IMG/VR virus record: IMGVR_UViG_3300031623_000016
Location: 1-41,692 of that record
Source of the DNA: a virus
DNA length: 41,692 nucleotides
Strand: one strand, 5' to 3'
Under the pieces are notes generated by a model. That model ran no database searches, was not told where the DNA came from, and was given only the letters and a program-made list of their open reading frames with translations. Below are positions 27,101 to 34,377 of this stretch, piece by piece. The position numbers and the translations under genes are program-made. Positions within the stretch are counted from its first letter, which is position 1. Every line of letters begins with the position of its first letter.

Positions 27101-27410
27101 ATGCAACCAATGCTTTCGCAAAGTTCGTCTTATCATCTGGTGCTAGGCCGGATTTTATGATCCAGAAATCAAATATGCTACCGCCTTTACCGCATGCATG
27201 ACATTTAAATCCTCCTGTCTCAGCGTTTACAAAGAAGCTGGGCGTGTTCCGGTCTGAATGCAGTGGGCATAGGACCCTTTTTGAGGTCCACCCGTTCTGT
27301 CTTCCTCCACCGAAATCCTGTCCATCGCCGCAATGTGATTCATAGAATGTTACTATATCAAGTGATCTTACGATCTCTTCCTTCAACTGGTCGGTCGTCA
27401 TCTTATCCAT
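24108..27410 (-). CDS. CHC2-TOPRIM primase fused to MCM-like AAA+ helicase
   Basis: An 1100-residue replication protein. The N-terminus is a DnaG-type zinc finger (Cys48, His51, Cys70, Cys73: CPLHSDRNTPSFF then FKCHACGKGG). The TOPRIM part has VVICEGEFD (about 273-280) and VYICFDCDEEG (about 321-331). A middle region has further cysteines (KKCPLLAGGECC at about 452-463, CAKGKKC at 499-505). The AAA+ part reads as MCM: Walker A GDSGTGKS (667-674), RTGL, GEWMISIGRYVQ, Walker B IIAIDE (725-730), GFLSIEQVASGG, sensor FLMNP, and FIRRLDLAVF where MCM has SRFDL. DnaB/RecA motifs are absent. AAAGGA precedes ATG 27410. Palindromes lie inside at 24970 and 26344. Confidence 0.8.
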   Translation of the reverse strand: MDKMTTDQLKEEIVRSLDIVTFYESHCGDGQDFGGGRQNGWTSKRVLCPLHSDRNTPSFFVNAETGGFKCHACGKGGSIFDFWIIKSGLAPDDKTNFAKALVALADDAGVDIKHWKDKPALTPKTKSAQLKRKDADIIPKVNKADAMDIANAPIDTIVVDTFNKALRPEHFMYLLKNRGLKAPTIEKACIGWDKTWKVKSNDGQWTDGRYTIPVRNKKGEVRNVRGYSPQADASSKMMNLVTDRGSPAERRHGTPVRLYNLDRLIAENWDHVVICEGEFDCILLNQMFADAGLTTYGAVTGTHGVKSFAPEWMEYLFGKFVYICFDCDEEGKLSSHNVANKYFLKALEASKFSTVKIIDLPLEGTKDSKDLTDFFLKSELNTNDFLKIMEETPELICGGMDGDEATVEAEEVDNLVVALKNRKYIDKKVTVPITISGTTSKIFHAIRSYKIKKCPLLAGGECCHADAGTQTIPYGHALFIEACMQKESANLRSIAEIACAKGKKCTVEPITKVVMEEYYAHQVVERWRAEEDQDGRLQNSQELVQTPVYILQPEDNITIQPQNYMATGWIRTHPHTAIATLFVQEMVPMEEDWRQFDMARSDNREVMQALKDEFTVPEIMHDLVHGVTKIYDADHILLTVLLTYLSPLHYNFNGGRIRGWVNSAILGDSGTGKSATYTALSDWIELGDLFSALSGTRTGLLYAIKQKGGEWMISIGRYVQASCKIIAIDETQESTKEEIKRMAIAMDTGFLSIEQVASGGYHTQTRTIFLMNPKDANGEAATISDFVFGCEALRECFDPMFIRRLDLAVFSTGKHDYDFYNQKSEIDAEIRLTSKMLRSLVHWAWTRKIDQIHWSPEATDMCLEKTTELSDKYGYVDDIPLVNPQDFRLNLARLSTAYAVLDRSFTDDLMALNVEPEHVAAMAMFIDSIYSSPACLLHQKSNQNRKRKTLSDFDEIREVFEETIKQAKDSSNQFFRDGNHFCQILLLIEQLESVKKRDLQEQIDMRSRWLGSNIATLQGFNLITSGRWGYKKTKKFNLFMQRWRQDQEIADMLEGVFLNVGKASRRANTTESYTSSLPSKSSDDPFSDFDHSQEQDDPFN

Positions 27411-27433
27411 GTGTCATTCCTTTCCACTGGAAA

Positions 27434-28810
27434 TTATCTCAGCAGTCCTTGCAATCCAGTGGATCGTTTGTCTACCACGCTAGTGTCAATACAGAGCTTC
27501 AGTGCCAAAGGATCTCCAACCAGAAGGGTGAGTTGCTTTGGTCGTGTAGCTCCAGTGTAGAGCATGTTGCGAAACAGTAGTCTGTAGTGAGCCTTGAATA
27601 AAGGTATGACGCACACCGGGAACTCAGATCCCTGCGAGCTATGCACTGTAAAAGCATACGCCAAGTAAACGCTCTCTGCATTATCGGCGTTTAATTCAAC
27701 TAGGCCATCTCCTTCTGGGCCAGCACCTGGGCCAAAGTTGATAGTCAGTCCGTGGTTTCCAGTGGAAATAACTGTGCCTACATCACCGTTAACTATCTCT
27801 AGTTCATAGTTATTCTTACGGTTGATGACTCTGTCGCCTACTCTCAGCCCTCTATATCCACCGCCCTTGCCTGGATTGATCCTGTCTCTGAGTCCGTCGT
27901 TCAGTGCGACTGTGCCCACCTCGGACTTCTTTCCAGGGGAAAGAACCTGTATGTCTGCATGCTTCAGATTCCTATTCTCGGGTATGGACTCGCTTACGCA
28001 GTTGATGATGTAGTCTCTTGCTAGTTCAGGATCTCTCTTCTCGACGAAGTAGAAGTCATTGAATAGCTCACCTGTCTTGGGATCTGTCTTGGCTAGGTCC
28101 TCACCATTCAGTATGCGTCCTGCGTTGTACGCTATGCCGCTGTCAGCACCTTGTCTAAACAGATAGTTCAGGTTGGTGTCTGGTATGGCACGAGACATTA
28201 TCAGATCGTGCATCACGTTGCCACTGTCGACTGACGGCAATTGATTTGGATCTCCACATAGAATCACCCTGGTTTTCTTTGGGTTGATTGCTGAGAAGAG
28301 GGACTTAGCTATGCTAAGGCCAGCCATGGAGAACTCGTCGAGGATTACGTAGTCGTAATCTAGGTTCTTCCTTGGTCCGAACTTGAATCCGCCATCGGTC
28401 GGACTATACTCAAGGCCACGATGTATGGTCTTGCATTCAGGTGCGTTCTTGAATGGCTTCTTGCCTGGGTCGTTCACTACCTCATCTGCACGTTTTCGTG
28501 CCTTTCCGGTAGGAGCGAAGATCGCTCCAGACAGTCCTGCGTTGTCGAATGACTCCACTATCTGCCTTAGCGTGGTGGTCTTTCCTGTTCCCGGCCTGCC
28601 TCTGAGTATGCTTAGAGGCTGGGTGCATGCCAAGTGCACTGCCTTCGGCTGATCTTCCTTAAGCCCTTCAGTGACCTCTGGTATGGCATCTACCTTGGCT
28701 TTGATTATTCTCTTCACGTAATAGGCAAGCTCGTGCTCTCCTGCGAAGTTCTCTGGAGTATAGAAGTATGTGGTATGCTTTGCTGTCGAGTCTTCTGCTA
28801 GTTCTGGCAT
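27434..28810 (-). CDS. RecD2-type SF1 helicase, C-terminal (motor) half
   Basis: About 458 residues carrying the whole SF1B motor: a Q-motif region KEDQPKAV, Walker A GRPGTGKT (about 71-78), DEXX box VILDEFSMAG, motif III GDPNQLPSVDSGN, FRQG, and near the end AYAFTVHSSQGSEFP and MLYTGATRP. The OB and helix-hairpin-helix N-terminal half of RecD2 is missing here but encoded separately at 29720-30631. The ATG at 28810 is preferred (AGAGAGG upstream); a GTG at 28867 next to a palindrome would add 19 residues. Palindromes lie inside at 27756 and 27931. Confidence 0.82.
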   Translation of the reverse strand: MPELAEDSTAKHTTYFYTPENFAGEHELAYYVKRIIKAKVDAIPEVTEGLKEDQPKAVHLACTQPLSILRGRPGTGKTTTLRQIVESFDNAGLSGAIFAPTGKARKRADEVVNDPGKKPFKNAPECKTIHRGLEYSPTDGGFKFGPRKNLDYDYVILDEFSMAGLSIAKSLFSAINPKKTRVILCGDPNQLPSVDSGNVMHDLIMSRAIPDTNLNYLFRQGADSGIAYNAGRILNGEDLAKTDPKTGELFNDFYFVEKRDPELARDYIINCVSESIPENRNLKHADIQVLSPGKKSEVGTVALNDGLRDRINPGKGGGYRGLRVGDRVINRKNNYELEIVNGDVGTVISTGNHGLTINFGPGAGPEGDGLVELNADNAESVYLAYAFTVHSSQGSEFPVCVIPLFKAHYRLLFRNMLYTGATRPKQLTLLVGDPLALKLCIDTSVVDKRSTGLQGLLR

Positions 28811-28909
28811 CGCGAATGAACCTCTCTTGGCGTGGGGATTACCGTGAGGGAAAAACAGGGTCCCCACTTTACAGTGGAAACCCCAGGCGTGAACGGTAGG
28901 AATAGATGA

Positions 28910-29173
28910 CTAGATGTCGCCTTCGTCTTCGTCTTCGTCTTCATCTTCATCTATCTCTTCGCCAAGCTCCTCTTCAAGGTCGGAAATCTTCTGTGCCATG
29001 GTCAGTGTGTCAGCTTCAAGCTTAGAGTTTGTTTCCTCAAGATCTGACACGATCTTTTTGAGGATTGCTACTTCAGCGACGATAGAATCGTCAGGACTAA
29101 GATAGCCAGCCTTCAGCTCATCTCGCTCTTGAGTCAACTCCTGAATTCTTTTTTCCATTTGGCTAGGTTTCAT
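28910..29173 (-). CDS. small coiled-coil protein with acidic tail
   Basis: An 87-residue protein, coiled coil for most of its length (MEKRIQELTQERDELKAGYL, VSDLEETNSKLEADTL) and ending in an Asp-Glu repeat. The start overlaps the MazG stop as ATGA. It lies between the two halves of the split RecD2, so it could be a partner of either, but nothing in the sequence proves that. Confidence 0.65.
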   Translation of the reverse strand: MKPSQMEKRIQELTQERDELKAGYLSPDDSIVAEVAILKKIVSDLEETNSKLEADTLTMAQKISDLEEELGEEIDEDEDEDEDEGDI

Positions 29174-29733
29174 ACTATGTCTCCTTCTTCTTCGTCTTCT
29201 AATGCATTTCGTTCGTTCTCTAGGTCACGCGACAACGCATCGCCTTCATTGAATTTTTCAGGGAATCTAGCCTTAAGCTTCTCTATGTTCTTTCTCTGGC
29301 AGTAGTCTATATCGACACCGCATGCTGATAGGACCAGACCGATGTACCACATCAAGTCTCCGCATTCTTCGATGAGGTTCACCTTGTCGATGTCCTCTTC
29401 CCTGCCGTACATCGTGCTGTCGTCTGCGAATACCTCCGCTAATTCTCCAGCCTCGGTCATGATACCTATGATTCCGTGTAGTAATCTAACTGACTTGTTG
29501 TCAGTGAACTTGTCGTCCTTCTCTTCTTCGTCATGCAGCCAGTGCTTCAACTGCTCTGTAGACTTTGGATCGTTGTAATAGATGTGTCTCTTGATTACAT
29601 CTAGTCTCTTGCCTACCTGGGATAGAGTATCTAGCTCGTCCTCAAGGGTCATGATCGTACCGGAGAATCGCCTCTTCATCCCTGGTGTTATCGGTGCCTC
29701 TGTTCTTGCCGCTAGTTCGTCATACTTTTCCAC
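29170..29733 (-). CDS. MazG-like NTP pyrophosphohydrolase
   Basis: About 187 residues. The helical metal-binding signature is IGIMTEAGELAEVF followed by NLIEECGDLMWYIGLVL, the EXXE...EXXD arrangement of all-alpha NTP pyrophosphatases. MazG proteins hydrolyse (d)NTPs and, in phages, have been linked to ppGpp or nucleotide control. The best start is GTG 29733, inside palindrome 29727-29739 with AAGGAAG six bases upstream; a TTG six codons earlier is an alternative. It overlaps the end of the preceding gene by 14 bp. Confidence 0.78.
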   Translation of the reverse strand: MEKYDELAARTEAPITPGMKRRFSGTIMTLEDELDTLSQVGKRLDVIKRHIYYNDPKSTEQLKHWLHDEEEKDDKFTDNKSVRLLHGIIGIMTEAGELAEVFADDSTMYGREEDIDKVNLIEECGDLMWYIGLVLSACGVDIDYCQRKNIEKLKARFPEKFNEGDALSRDLENERNALEDEEEGDIV

Positions 29734-30631
29734 TGGAAACTTCCTTATCAAATATCTCCGGCGTCGAAGAGAACTTAGCCGGATCGCTTCTGTTAGTACA
29801 AACCATTCCGTTGGTCAGCATGACTTTCATCTGCTCGACCACCTTCTGTCTAGTTACTCCGAGTAACTTACATGCCTCAGTGACTAGCTTATCCTGTGGA
29901 ACCCTGGTATGCCCACCTTCCTTCATCATCTCTTGGAGCATATAGAATACTCCAGCTTGAACTCTATCTGGCCTGATCGAGGGTATGCCCAGTGCATCTG
30001 CTATCATTGCCGCTGTCTTGAATCCTATGCCATCGACTGACGTTAGCCTGAAGCATTCCTTGTCCAGCCTAGCATGCGCTGCCTGGCCGAAGAATCCAAG
30101 TATCTTTGCGACTAATGCTGGACCTAAGCCTAGTCCGTACAGCATTGTCTTGGTTGTCATGTTCCTCTTCTCTCCCTTGGCCCATTCGGATAGCTCCTTG
30201 GCTCTGTCCTCAGTGACCCCTTTGATTGAAAGAAGGCACTTGTAGTCATCTGCTATCTTGTCTATGGCGTTCGATCCTATAGTCTCTGCTATCTCTGCTG
30301 CCCTCTTGTCTCCTACGTTTGGTCCTTCACGTATCAAGTAGTTGATCAGTCCTTTCTCTGTGAGTGAAGTGGTTTCCTTCCAATCGCTGACCTTAACTCC
30401 CCACTTGTTGAACTTCTTGTCGAAGACTGGGATTCCCTTTACGTGGTAGATGGCACCAACGTGAACTGGGTGAAGGTTTCCTTTGCATACCAGCTTGTTC
30501 CCTATGTGATCTGGGTTAGCATGATGGGTGATTGAGCAGGACACTATTGCATAGTTGGTCTTTGGTTCATGGAAGTACACCTGATCCACTGATACATCGA
30601 ACGTCCTCTCTTGTGGGTCTGTCTTAGCCAT
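29720..30631 (-). CDS. RecD2 N-terminal half as a separate gene (OB + helix-hairpin-helix)
   Basis: A 303-residue protein matching the non-motor half of RecD2: an OB-like start (VDQVYFHEPKTNYAIVSCSI, then CKGNLHPVHVGAIYHVKG), a first HhH region (YLIREGPNVGDKRAAEIAET), LLSIKGVTEDRAKELSEW, a second HhH (TSVDGIGFKTAAMIADALG), and a winged-helix-like end. There is no Walker A. The helicase half is encoded 0.9 kb downstream after MazG and a coiled-coil gene. The ATG is six bases after a palindrome (30637-30649) that supplies GGAAAG. Confidence 0.78.
   Translation of the reverse strand: MAKTDPQERTFDVSVDQVYFHEPKTNYAIVSCSITHHANPDHIGNKLVCKGNLHPVHVGAIYHVKGIPVFDKKFNKWGVKVSDWKETTSLTEKGLINYLIREGPNVGDKRAAEIAETIGSNAIDKIADDYKCLLSIKGVTEDRAKELSEWAKGEKRNMTTKTMLYGLGLGPALVAKILGFFGQAAHARLDKECFRLTSVDGIGFKTAAMIADALGIPSIRPDRVQAGVFYMLQEMMKEGGHTRVPQDKLVTEACKLLGVTRQKVVEQMKVMLTNGMVCTNRSDPAKFSSTPEIFDKEVSSGKV
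29727..29739 (-). promoter_or_regulatory. palindrome containing the mazG-like start codon
   Basis: On the minus strand TTTCCAGTGGAAA, an uninterrupted perfect palindrome except for its centre, with the GTG in the centre and AAGGAAG before it. It also encodes the last residues (SSGK) of the upstream RecD2-like gene. Confidence 0.75.
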
Positions 30632-30657
30632 GATTCTTTCCAGTGTAAATTGAGAAC

Positions 30658-30903
30658 CTACTCACCGTCATCGTTATATAATGAGTCCTGTACTTCAGTG
30701 TTGACACCAAATGGGTAGAACCTACCTTCAGTGTTCTCGATGTGGCCGCATCCCCTGCATACATGCTTGTAGGTAAGCACTGCATCTTTGCCTGGATTTA
30801 CAACCTCTGTGGCTGCACAGAACTCGTACTGCATCTCGGTTCCGCAGTCGCAAAACAATCTCTCGATGAAGTGCTTGCTCTCAAACGATCTTACTTGAGC
30901 CAT
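30658..30903 (-). CDS. small zinc-ribbon protein
   Basis: An 81-residue protein with two knuckles, FCDCGTEM and VCRGCGHIE, separated by about 30 residues: a four-Cys zinc ribbon. AGGAGAGGGTG precedes the ATG. Zinc ribbons of this size in phages are often nucleic-acid or protein adaptors; the specific role here is unknown. Confidence 0.7.
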   Translation of the reverse strand: MAQVRSFESKHFIERLFCDCGTEMQYEFCAATEVVNPGKDAVLTYKHVCRGCGHIENTEGRFYPFGVNTEVQDSLYNDDGE

Positions 30904-30914
30904 GTCACCCTCTC

Positions 30915-31409
30915 CTAGAATACGAGTAAGTCAGTTAGGAATGCCACTTTCAACTGTAAATCTTCCTCTGTTCCGTTGTTGTTTATCGTTATGTCGCACA
31001 TGTCTTCGGTCACTGTATTGGAGCTAGTCGGTTCTACGGGCTTCCTTCTGTCAGCGTCTACCCATATTGATAGGTCGAACACCTTCTGCTTCCTGGCTTC
31101 AGCAAGTTCTTCTGCGTTCCTGATTCCAACATACATGTCATACTCAGCGAAGATCTTCTTTGACAGGCGTGCCTTGTCGTCTTCGTTGTATTCGCATATC
31201 AGTTCATACCATAAGGCCCTGTGGTTGCTTCTGTCATTGAAGCAATCTATCAAATTTTCATACCCGAATGTCTTGTGTATCCTGTCGAAGATGAACAGCT
31301 TGCAGCAAAACATGCTGGATGACTCGAACGTCATTCCGAGATTCTCTTTGAAGAATAGTGCTACGGTGTCCTTACCGTGGCGACCGTGGCCGCATATCAT
31401 GAGCTTCAT
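30915..31409 (-). CDS. deoxynucleoside monophosphate kinase-like P-loop protein
   Basis: A 164-residue protein starting with strand-loop MKLMICGHGRHGKDTVA, a Walker A with Lys-Asp as in phage dNMP kinases. Further on, an Asp/Arg segment SIWVDADRRKPVEP fits the end of the lid region, and ITINNNGTEEDLQLKV matches the C-terminal strand typical of these kinases. It would raise dNTP supply during replication. The ATG overlaps the upstream stop (TAATG). A near-palindrome (30948-30960) lies inside. Confidence 0.7.
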   Translation of the reverse strand: MKLMICGHGRHGKDTVALFFKENLGMTFESSSMFCCKLFIFDRIHKTFGYENLIDCFNDRSNHRALWYELICEYNEDDKARLSKKIFAEYDMYVGIRNAEELAEARKQKVFDLSIWVDADRRKPVEPTSSNTVTEDMCDITINNNGTEEDLQLKVAFLTDLLVF

Positions 31410-31885
31410 TACTTGTACCCCAGTAAAGCATTGCTATACTTGATCTTGAAGTCTACTGTTGGGTCTACTCTGTGTACCTTGAGTCCATGCTTCTCTGCGA
31501 AGGAAAGCTCCTCGCTCATGCCGTAAGACTCTTCGTAGCCTGGGACGCTGGCGAACAGTAGCTCACCGCAAGACAGCATCATGTGTTCGTCGAACTTACG
31601 CCAGTGATTGTACGACGCTTTCTGACCTCCATGGTTCATTGAGATCTTGTGAGAGTGGACGATAGGAGAGAAGCACATCTCACCAATGTCGTGGAGGTAA
31701 GCCAGGATCTCATGTGCTACTTCGTAGCGAGCCACCATTACGTCCATCCTGCAATGGCTGTAAGGCGTACATAAGTAGAAGCAGGACTCGATGTAAGTCA
31801 CGGTGTGTGAATACATGACACCGTGGCCTGTACCGGGCAGGAACTTGCTGCCAGTGTCCACGCCTTTTGCATCGTTGATTCCCAT
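31409..31885 (-). CDS. DUF1937 / nucleoside deoxyribosyltransferase-like protein
   Basis: A 158-residue protein. The core FYLCTPYSH (family: YLA.PYSH), CFSPIVHSHKI, WRKFDEHMMLSCGELLF and SEELSFAEKHGLKV follows the DUF1937 pattern, related to nucleoside 2-deoxyribosyltransferases: a nucleotide-binding Rossmann-like fold with an invariant PYSH loop and SPI.HSH. A role in nucleotide salvage or modification is likely. AAGGA precedes the ATG, with a palindrome (31898-31910) further upstream that touches the sigma gene's TAA. Confidence 0.72.
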   Translation of the reverse strand: MGINDAKGVDTGSKFLPGTGHGVMYSHTVTYIESCFYLCTPYSHCRMDVMVARYEVAHEILAYLHDIGEMCFSPIVHSHKISMNHGGQKASYNHWRKFDEHMMLSCGELLFASVPGYEESYGMSEELSFAEKHGLKVHRVDPTVDFKIKYSNALLGYK

Positions 31886-31910
31886 AATGCGTCCTTCTTT
31901 ACAGTGGAAA

Positions 31911-32792
31911 TTACTTGTCGCTTACGATGTCTCTGAACTCTGCGTATGTGAAATGCTCTTTTAGTATTGCGATTCCTGTAGCATGCCTATTGGCTATCGT
32001 TGACATGCTGCACTTCTCGAACCTAGCTATCCTCTTGAATGGTATGTTCCACCAGTAGTACAGCCAGATGGTCTTACGTATGCATCTGTCTTTGATTACT
32101 CCGAGGATGGCTCGCTCTAGCTCTATCCTGCTGAGTGGGTCCTTTCGCGTCGTGCCACTGCACTGGATCGTAGTGACTACGTCTATTAGATTTCCGTTCT
32201 CGTCCGTTGACTTGACCTGAGTGAATACGCCTGTCTTGTAGAGTGGGTCTTCTAGTATCGGCCTCACCCATTCTCCAACGTGTTCGCATATCTCGTCTGT
32301 AGTCGGGGGCTTTTGTAATCTTGTGGCAACACGGGCAATGAGAGGCTTTAACTCACGGCGGTTCTTTGAAATCGACCGGGGATAATGCTGATGCGCTCGA
32401 AGGCAGTCTATGATAGACCCGCTGATCCTCTTGTACGCATACTGCTGGAAGTTAGTTCCCTTGTCGGGCGAGTACGAACCAATTGCTTCTAGTAACCCTA
32501 CACTCGCAGCCTGCTCCAAGTCATCGCAGTTGGCTGATGAATGGGCTGGCATCTTGCGTGAGTAGTATGATCTCGCAAACTTCAGGGCTACGCTATGAAA
32601 TCTGCGAAATAGTTCTCCGCGTGCTTCGTCTGATTTTGTTGTCGTGTACTCTGCCCATAGTTGAGCCTCAGTAAGCTCTGGCTTCACTGCGTTTATGGGT
32701 TCTTTGACTTCCTTTTGGCGTGGGGTATCTGAGGCTAGCGTCCTTAGGGTAGATCCTGATGGGGTCAGCACACGCAAGTCTTTGCGCGACAT
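31911..32792 (-). CDS. phage sigma-70 family sigma factor
   Basis: A 293-residue sigma factor. Region 2 spans about 42-133 (LFRRFHSVALKFARSYY, DDLEQAASVGLLEAIGSY, FQQYAYKRISGSIIDCLR). A short region 3 is at about 146-172, and region 4 at about 224-280 with the helix-turn-helix IPFKRIARFEKCSMSTIANR. The order and length are like sigma28/SigB-type factors. It would redirect host polymerase to later phage promoters. It is separated from the parB-like operon by a terminator and preceded by a fully symmetric palindrome at 32852. AAGGA is nine to ten bases before the ATG. Confidence 0.88.
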   Translation of the reverse strand: MSRKDLRVLTPSGSTLRTLASDTPRQKEVKEPINAVKPELTEAQLWAEYTTTKSDEARGELFRRFHSVALKFARSYYSRKMPAHSSANCDDLEQAASVGLLEAIGSYSPDKGTNFQQYAYKRISGSIIDCLRAHQHYPRSISKNRRELKPLIARVATRLQKPPTTDEICEHVGEWVRPILEDPLYKTGVFTQVKSTDENGNLIDVVTTIQCSGTTRKDPLSRIELERAILGVIKDRCIRKTIWLYYWWNIPFKRIARFEKCSMSTIANRHATGIAILKEHFTYAEFRDIVSDK

Positions 32793-32851
32793 GTATCAGA
32801 GTCCTTTCTGGCGTATTCCTGACTGTAGTAGCTAAGCAGAAGGTGGGGATG

Positions 32852-32864
32852 TTTACAGTGTAAA
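32852..32864 (-). promoter_or_regulatory. fully symmetric operator-like site upstream of sigma gene
   Basis: TTTACAGTGTAAA, the only copy with A/T variants in both arms, lies in the 160-bp gap between the parB-like terminator and the sigma gene. It is 60 bp before the sigma ATG, where it could control that promoter. I see no clear -35/-10 pair there. Confidence 0.6.
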
Positions 32865-32886
32865 GGGTAGCAGAAGCTTGGTGCAG

Positions 32887-32930
32887 AATAAAAGCGTGGC
32901 GGCGGGTGTGAATAGGCCACCCACCGCCAC
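32887..32930 (-). terminator. intrinsic terminator after the parB-like gene
   Basis: A GC-rich hairpin (GTGGCGG.GGGTG paired with CACCC.CCGCCAC, one mismatch, 9-base loop; 32896-32930) is followed on the minus strand by GC and TTTTATT. It closes the transcription unit of the SSB-like and ParB-like genes and separates it from the sigma factor gene. Confidence 0.88.
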
Positions 32931-32954
32931 TAGCTGAATCTCCAAGTCCCCACT

Positions 32955-34331
32955 TTAAGAAACAGCGTCAGCTTCTGCATCGGCATCGCTTGCAGCTTCG
33001 CCCAATTCAGCAGCTTCTTTATCAGCTTTCTCTTTGGCTAGCTTGCTAGCCTTGTCCTTGGCTTTCTTCTCAGCGGTCGCACGCTTCTCTTTGTAGTCGG
33101 TTTCCCACGCTTTGCGAAGATCGACTTCAAACGTCTCGCCATCGAACTCGAATCCGATATCCTTCAGATTCTCTTCTGACGCAATCGCCATTGCGTCAAC
33201 AACAGGCTTAGCGGCAGAAGTGTAATCGGGGAACGGTCGGTTGCCATCGGGGCCGAGAGGGCTTTTCAAGTTGGCGTTAACTGTCTTAACGGAATCACTA
33301 AAGAACTTCTCTTTGTTCTTTCCTGAGTCCTTCTTGGCCTTATCTGCCGCATCCTTCTCAGCCTTGGCTGCGAGGAACGGAGCGATTGCAGCTTCGAGCT
33401 TCGTCTCAGGCACACGCATCACGCAATTTAGTACGTCAACCTGGGCTTCACGAAGTTGCTTGGCGGTGTACTTCTTCTCTTCACCGTCTGCACTCTTCGC
33501 TTTGTTGCTGAGGAAGGTCAGGAAGTTTTCCTGAAGATCCTTTGCCGTTCGCAACTGAGGTCGCTTTGGTGCGGCGTCAGTACTTTTCTTGGCAGTAACA
33601 TCGCCTTCAGCCGATTCTTCAGCCGATGCATTTCCACCGTAAAGATTCTGAAGGTGAGACTCGAACTCGCCGTAGGTCATGTCCTTTGCAGTCTCGCAAA
33701 GCTCACGATACTTGTCCATGTCGTCCTTCGGAGCGAAGCGAACGATCTCTCGTGCGTGACTGAGAGAGATGACTTCGTCTGCGACCATCTTCTGGCACTC
33801 GGGCGGCAATCGTAGCAAGCTAAGGAGGCGGGAAAGAGTAACTTCCTTTACGCCAACCAATGCACCGACTTGCTTTTGGTTCAAGCCTTCTGCCTTCATG
33901 ATCTCAGCAATACCAGCCGCCGTCTCAATGGGATTGAGATTAGAACGGTGGAGGTTCTCGATCATCTGTGCTGCCTTCAACTCACCGGAGTCTTTGGGTA
34001 GCATGATACCGCACTTGACGTTGTTCTCCCAGTCACCACCGAGGAGGCGAAGGGCCATGACGCGACAGAATCCGTATACCAGTTCCCATGACTTACCGTC
34101 GTTCTTCGGGCCTGGATTGACTGCGACGATTCCGACAGCTTGGAGCAAGCCACCCATCGATTCGATTGACGCTGCGAGTCCTTCGATGTGTTCGTCGCTG
34201 TAGGTCTTGCGAGCGTTGTTCTTTGGCTCAACATAAATGTCTTCGAGGTTAAGCACGATCACATGTGCATCGCCCGTGTTAGTTGCGTCGGATGTTACTG
34301 CTTGGTTTGCACCTGCTACTGTTTGTGACAT
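32955..34331 (-). CDS. ParB/KorB-family DNA-binding CTPase, candidate reader of the dispersed palindromes
   Basis: A 458-residue protein. ParB N-terminal boxes are intact: GLLQAVGIV (61-69), GFCRVMALRLLG (87-98, the GxxR box) and ENLHRSNLNPIE (125-136), which bind CTP in the family. The HTH follows at about 150-172 (NQKQVGALVGVKEVTLSRL), then RLPPECQKMVADEVISLSHAR. The C-terminal half is Lys/Ala-rich and helical with an acidic end, longer than usual. There is no ParA gene in the window. Upstream is a doubled palindrome (34378-34399), and a near-site is inside the gene (33631). AGGAG precedes the ATG. It may act as regulator, partition or genome-organising protein. Confidence 0.88.
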   Translation of the reverse strand: MSQTVAGANQAVTSDATNTGDAHVIVLNLEDIYVEPKNNARKTYSDEHIEGLAASIESMGGLLQAVGIVAVNPGPKNDGKSWELVYGFCRVMALRLLGGDWENNVKCGIMLPKDSGELKAAQMIENLHRSNLNPIETAAGIAEIMKAEGLNQKQVGALVGVKEVTLSRLLSLLRLPPECQKMVADEVISLSHAREIVRFAPKDDMDKYRELCETAKDMTYGEFESHLQNLYGGNASAEESAEGDVTAKKSTDAAPKRPQLRTAKDLQENFLTFLSNKAKSADGEEKKYTAKQLREAQVDVLNCVMRVPETKLEAAIAPFLAAKAEKDAADKAKKDSGKNKEKFFSDSVKTVNANLKSPLGPDGNRPFPDYTSAAKPVVDAMAIASEENLKDIGFEFDGETFEVDLRKAWETDYKEKRATAEKKAKDKASKLAKEKADKEAAELGEAASDADAEADAVS

Positions 34332-34377
34332 GTTAATGTCTCCTGGGTTTGAAAGTTAGAAATTGTTAGGTCTAGTG

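Noticed and set aside
29170-29173. MazG and the following coiled-coil gene as one fusion gene
   Set aside because: The frames differ and the ATGA overlap is a normal coupled junction.
32955-34331. A ParA-ParB plasmid partition system in the window
   Set aside because: No Walker-type ParA or other partition NTPase gene is near the parB-like gene or elsewhere in the window.
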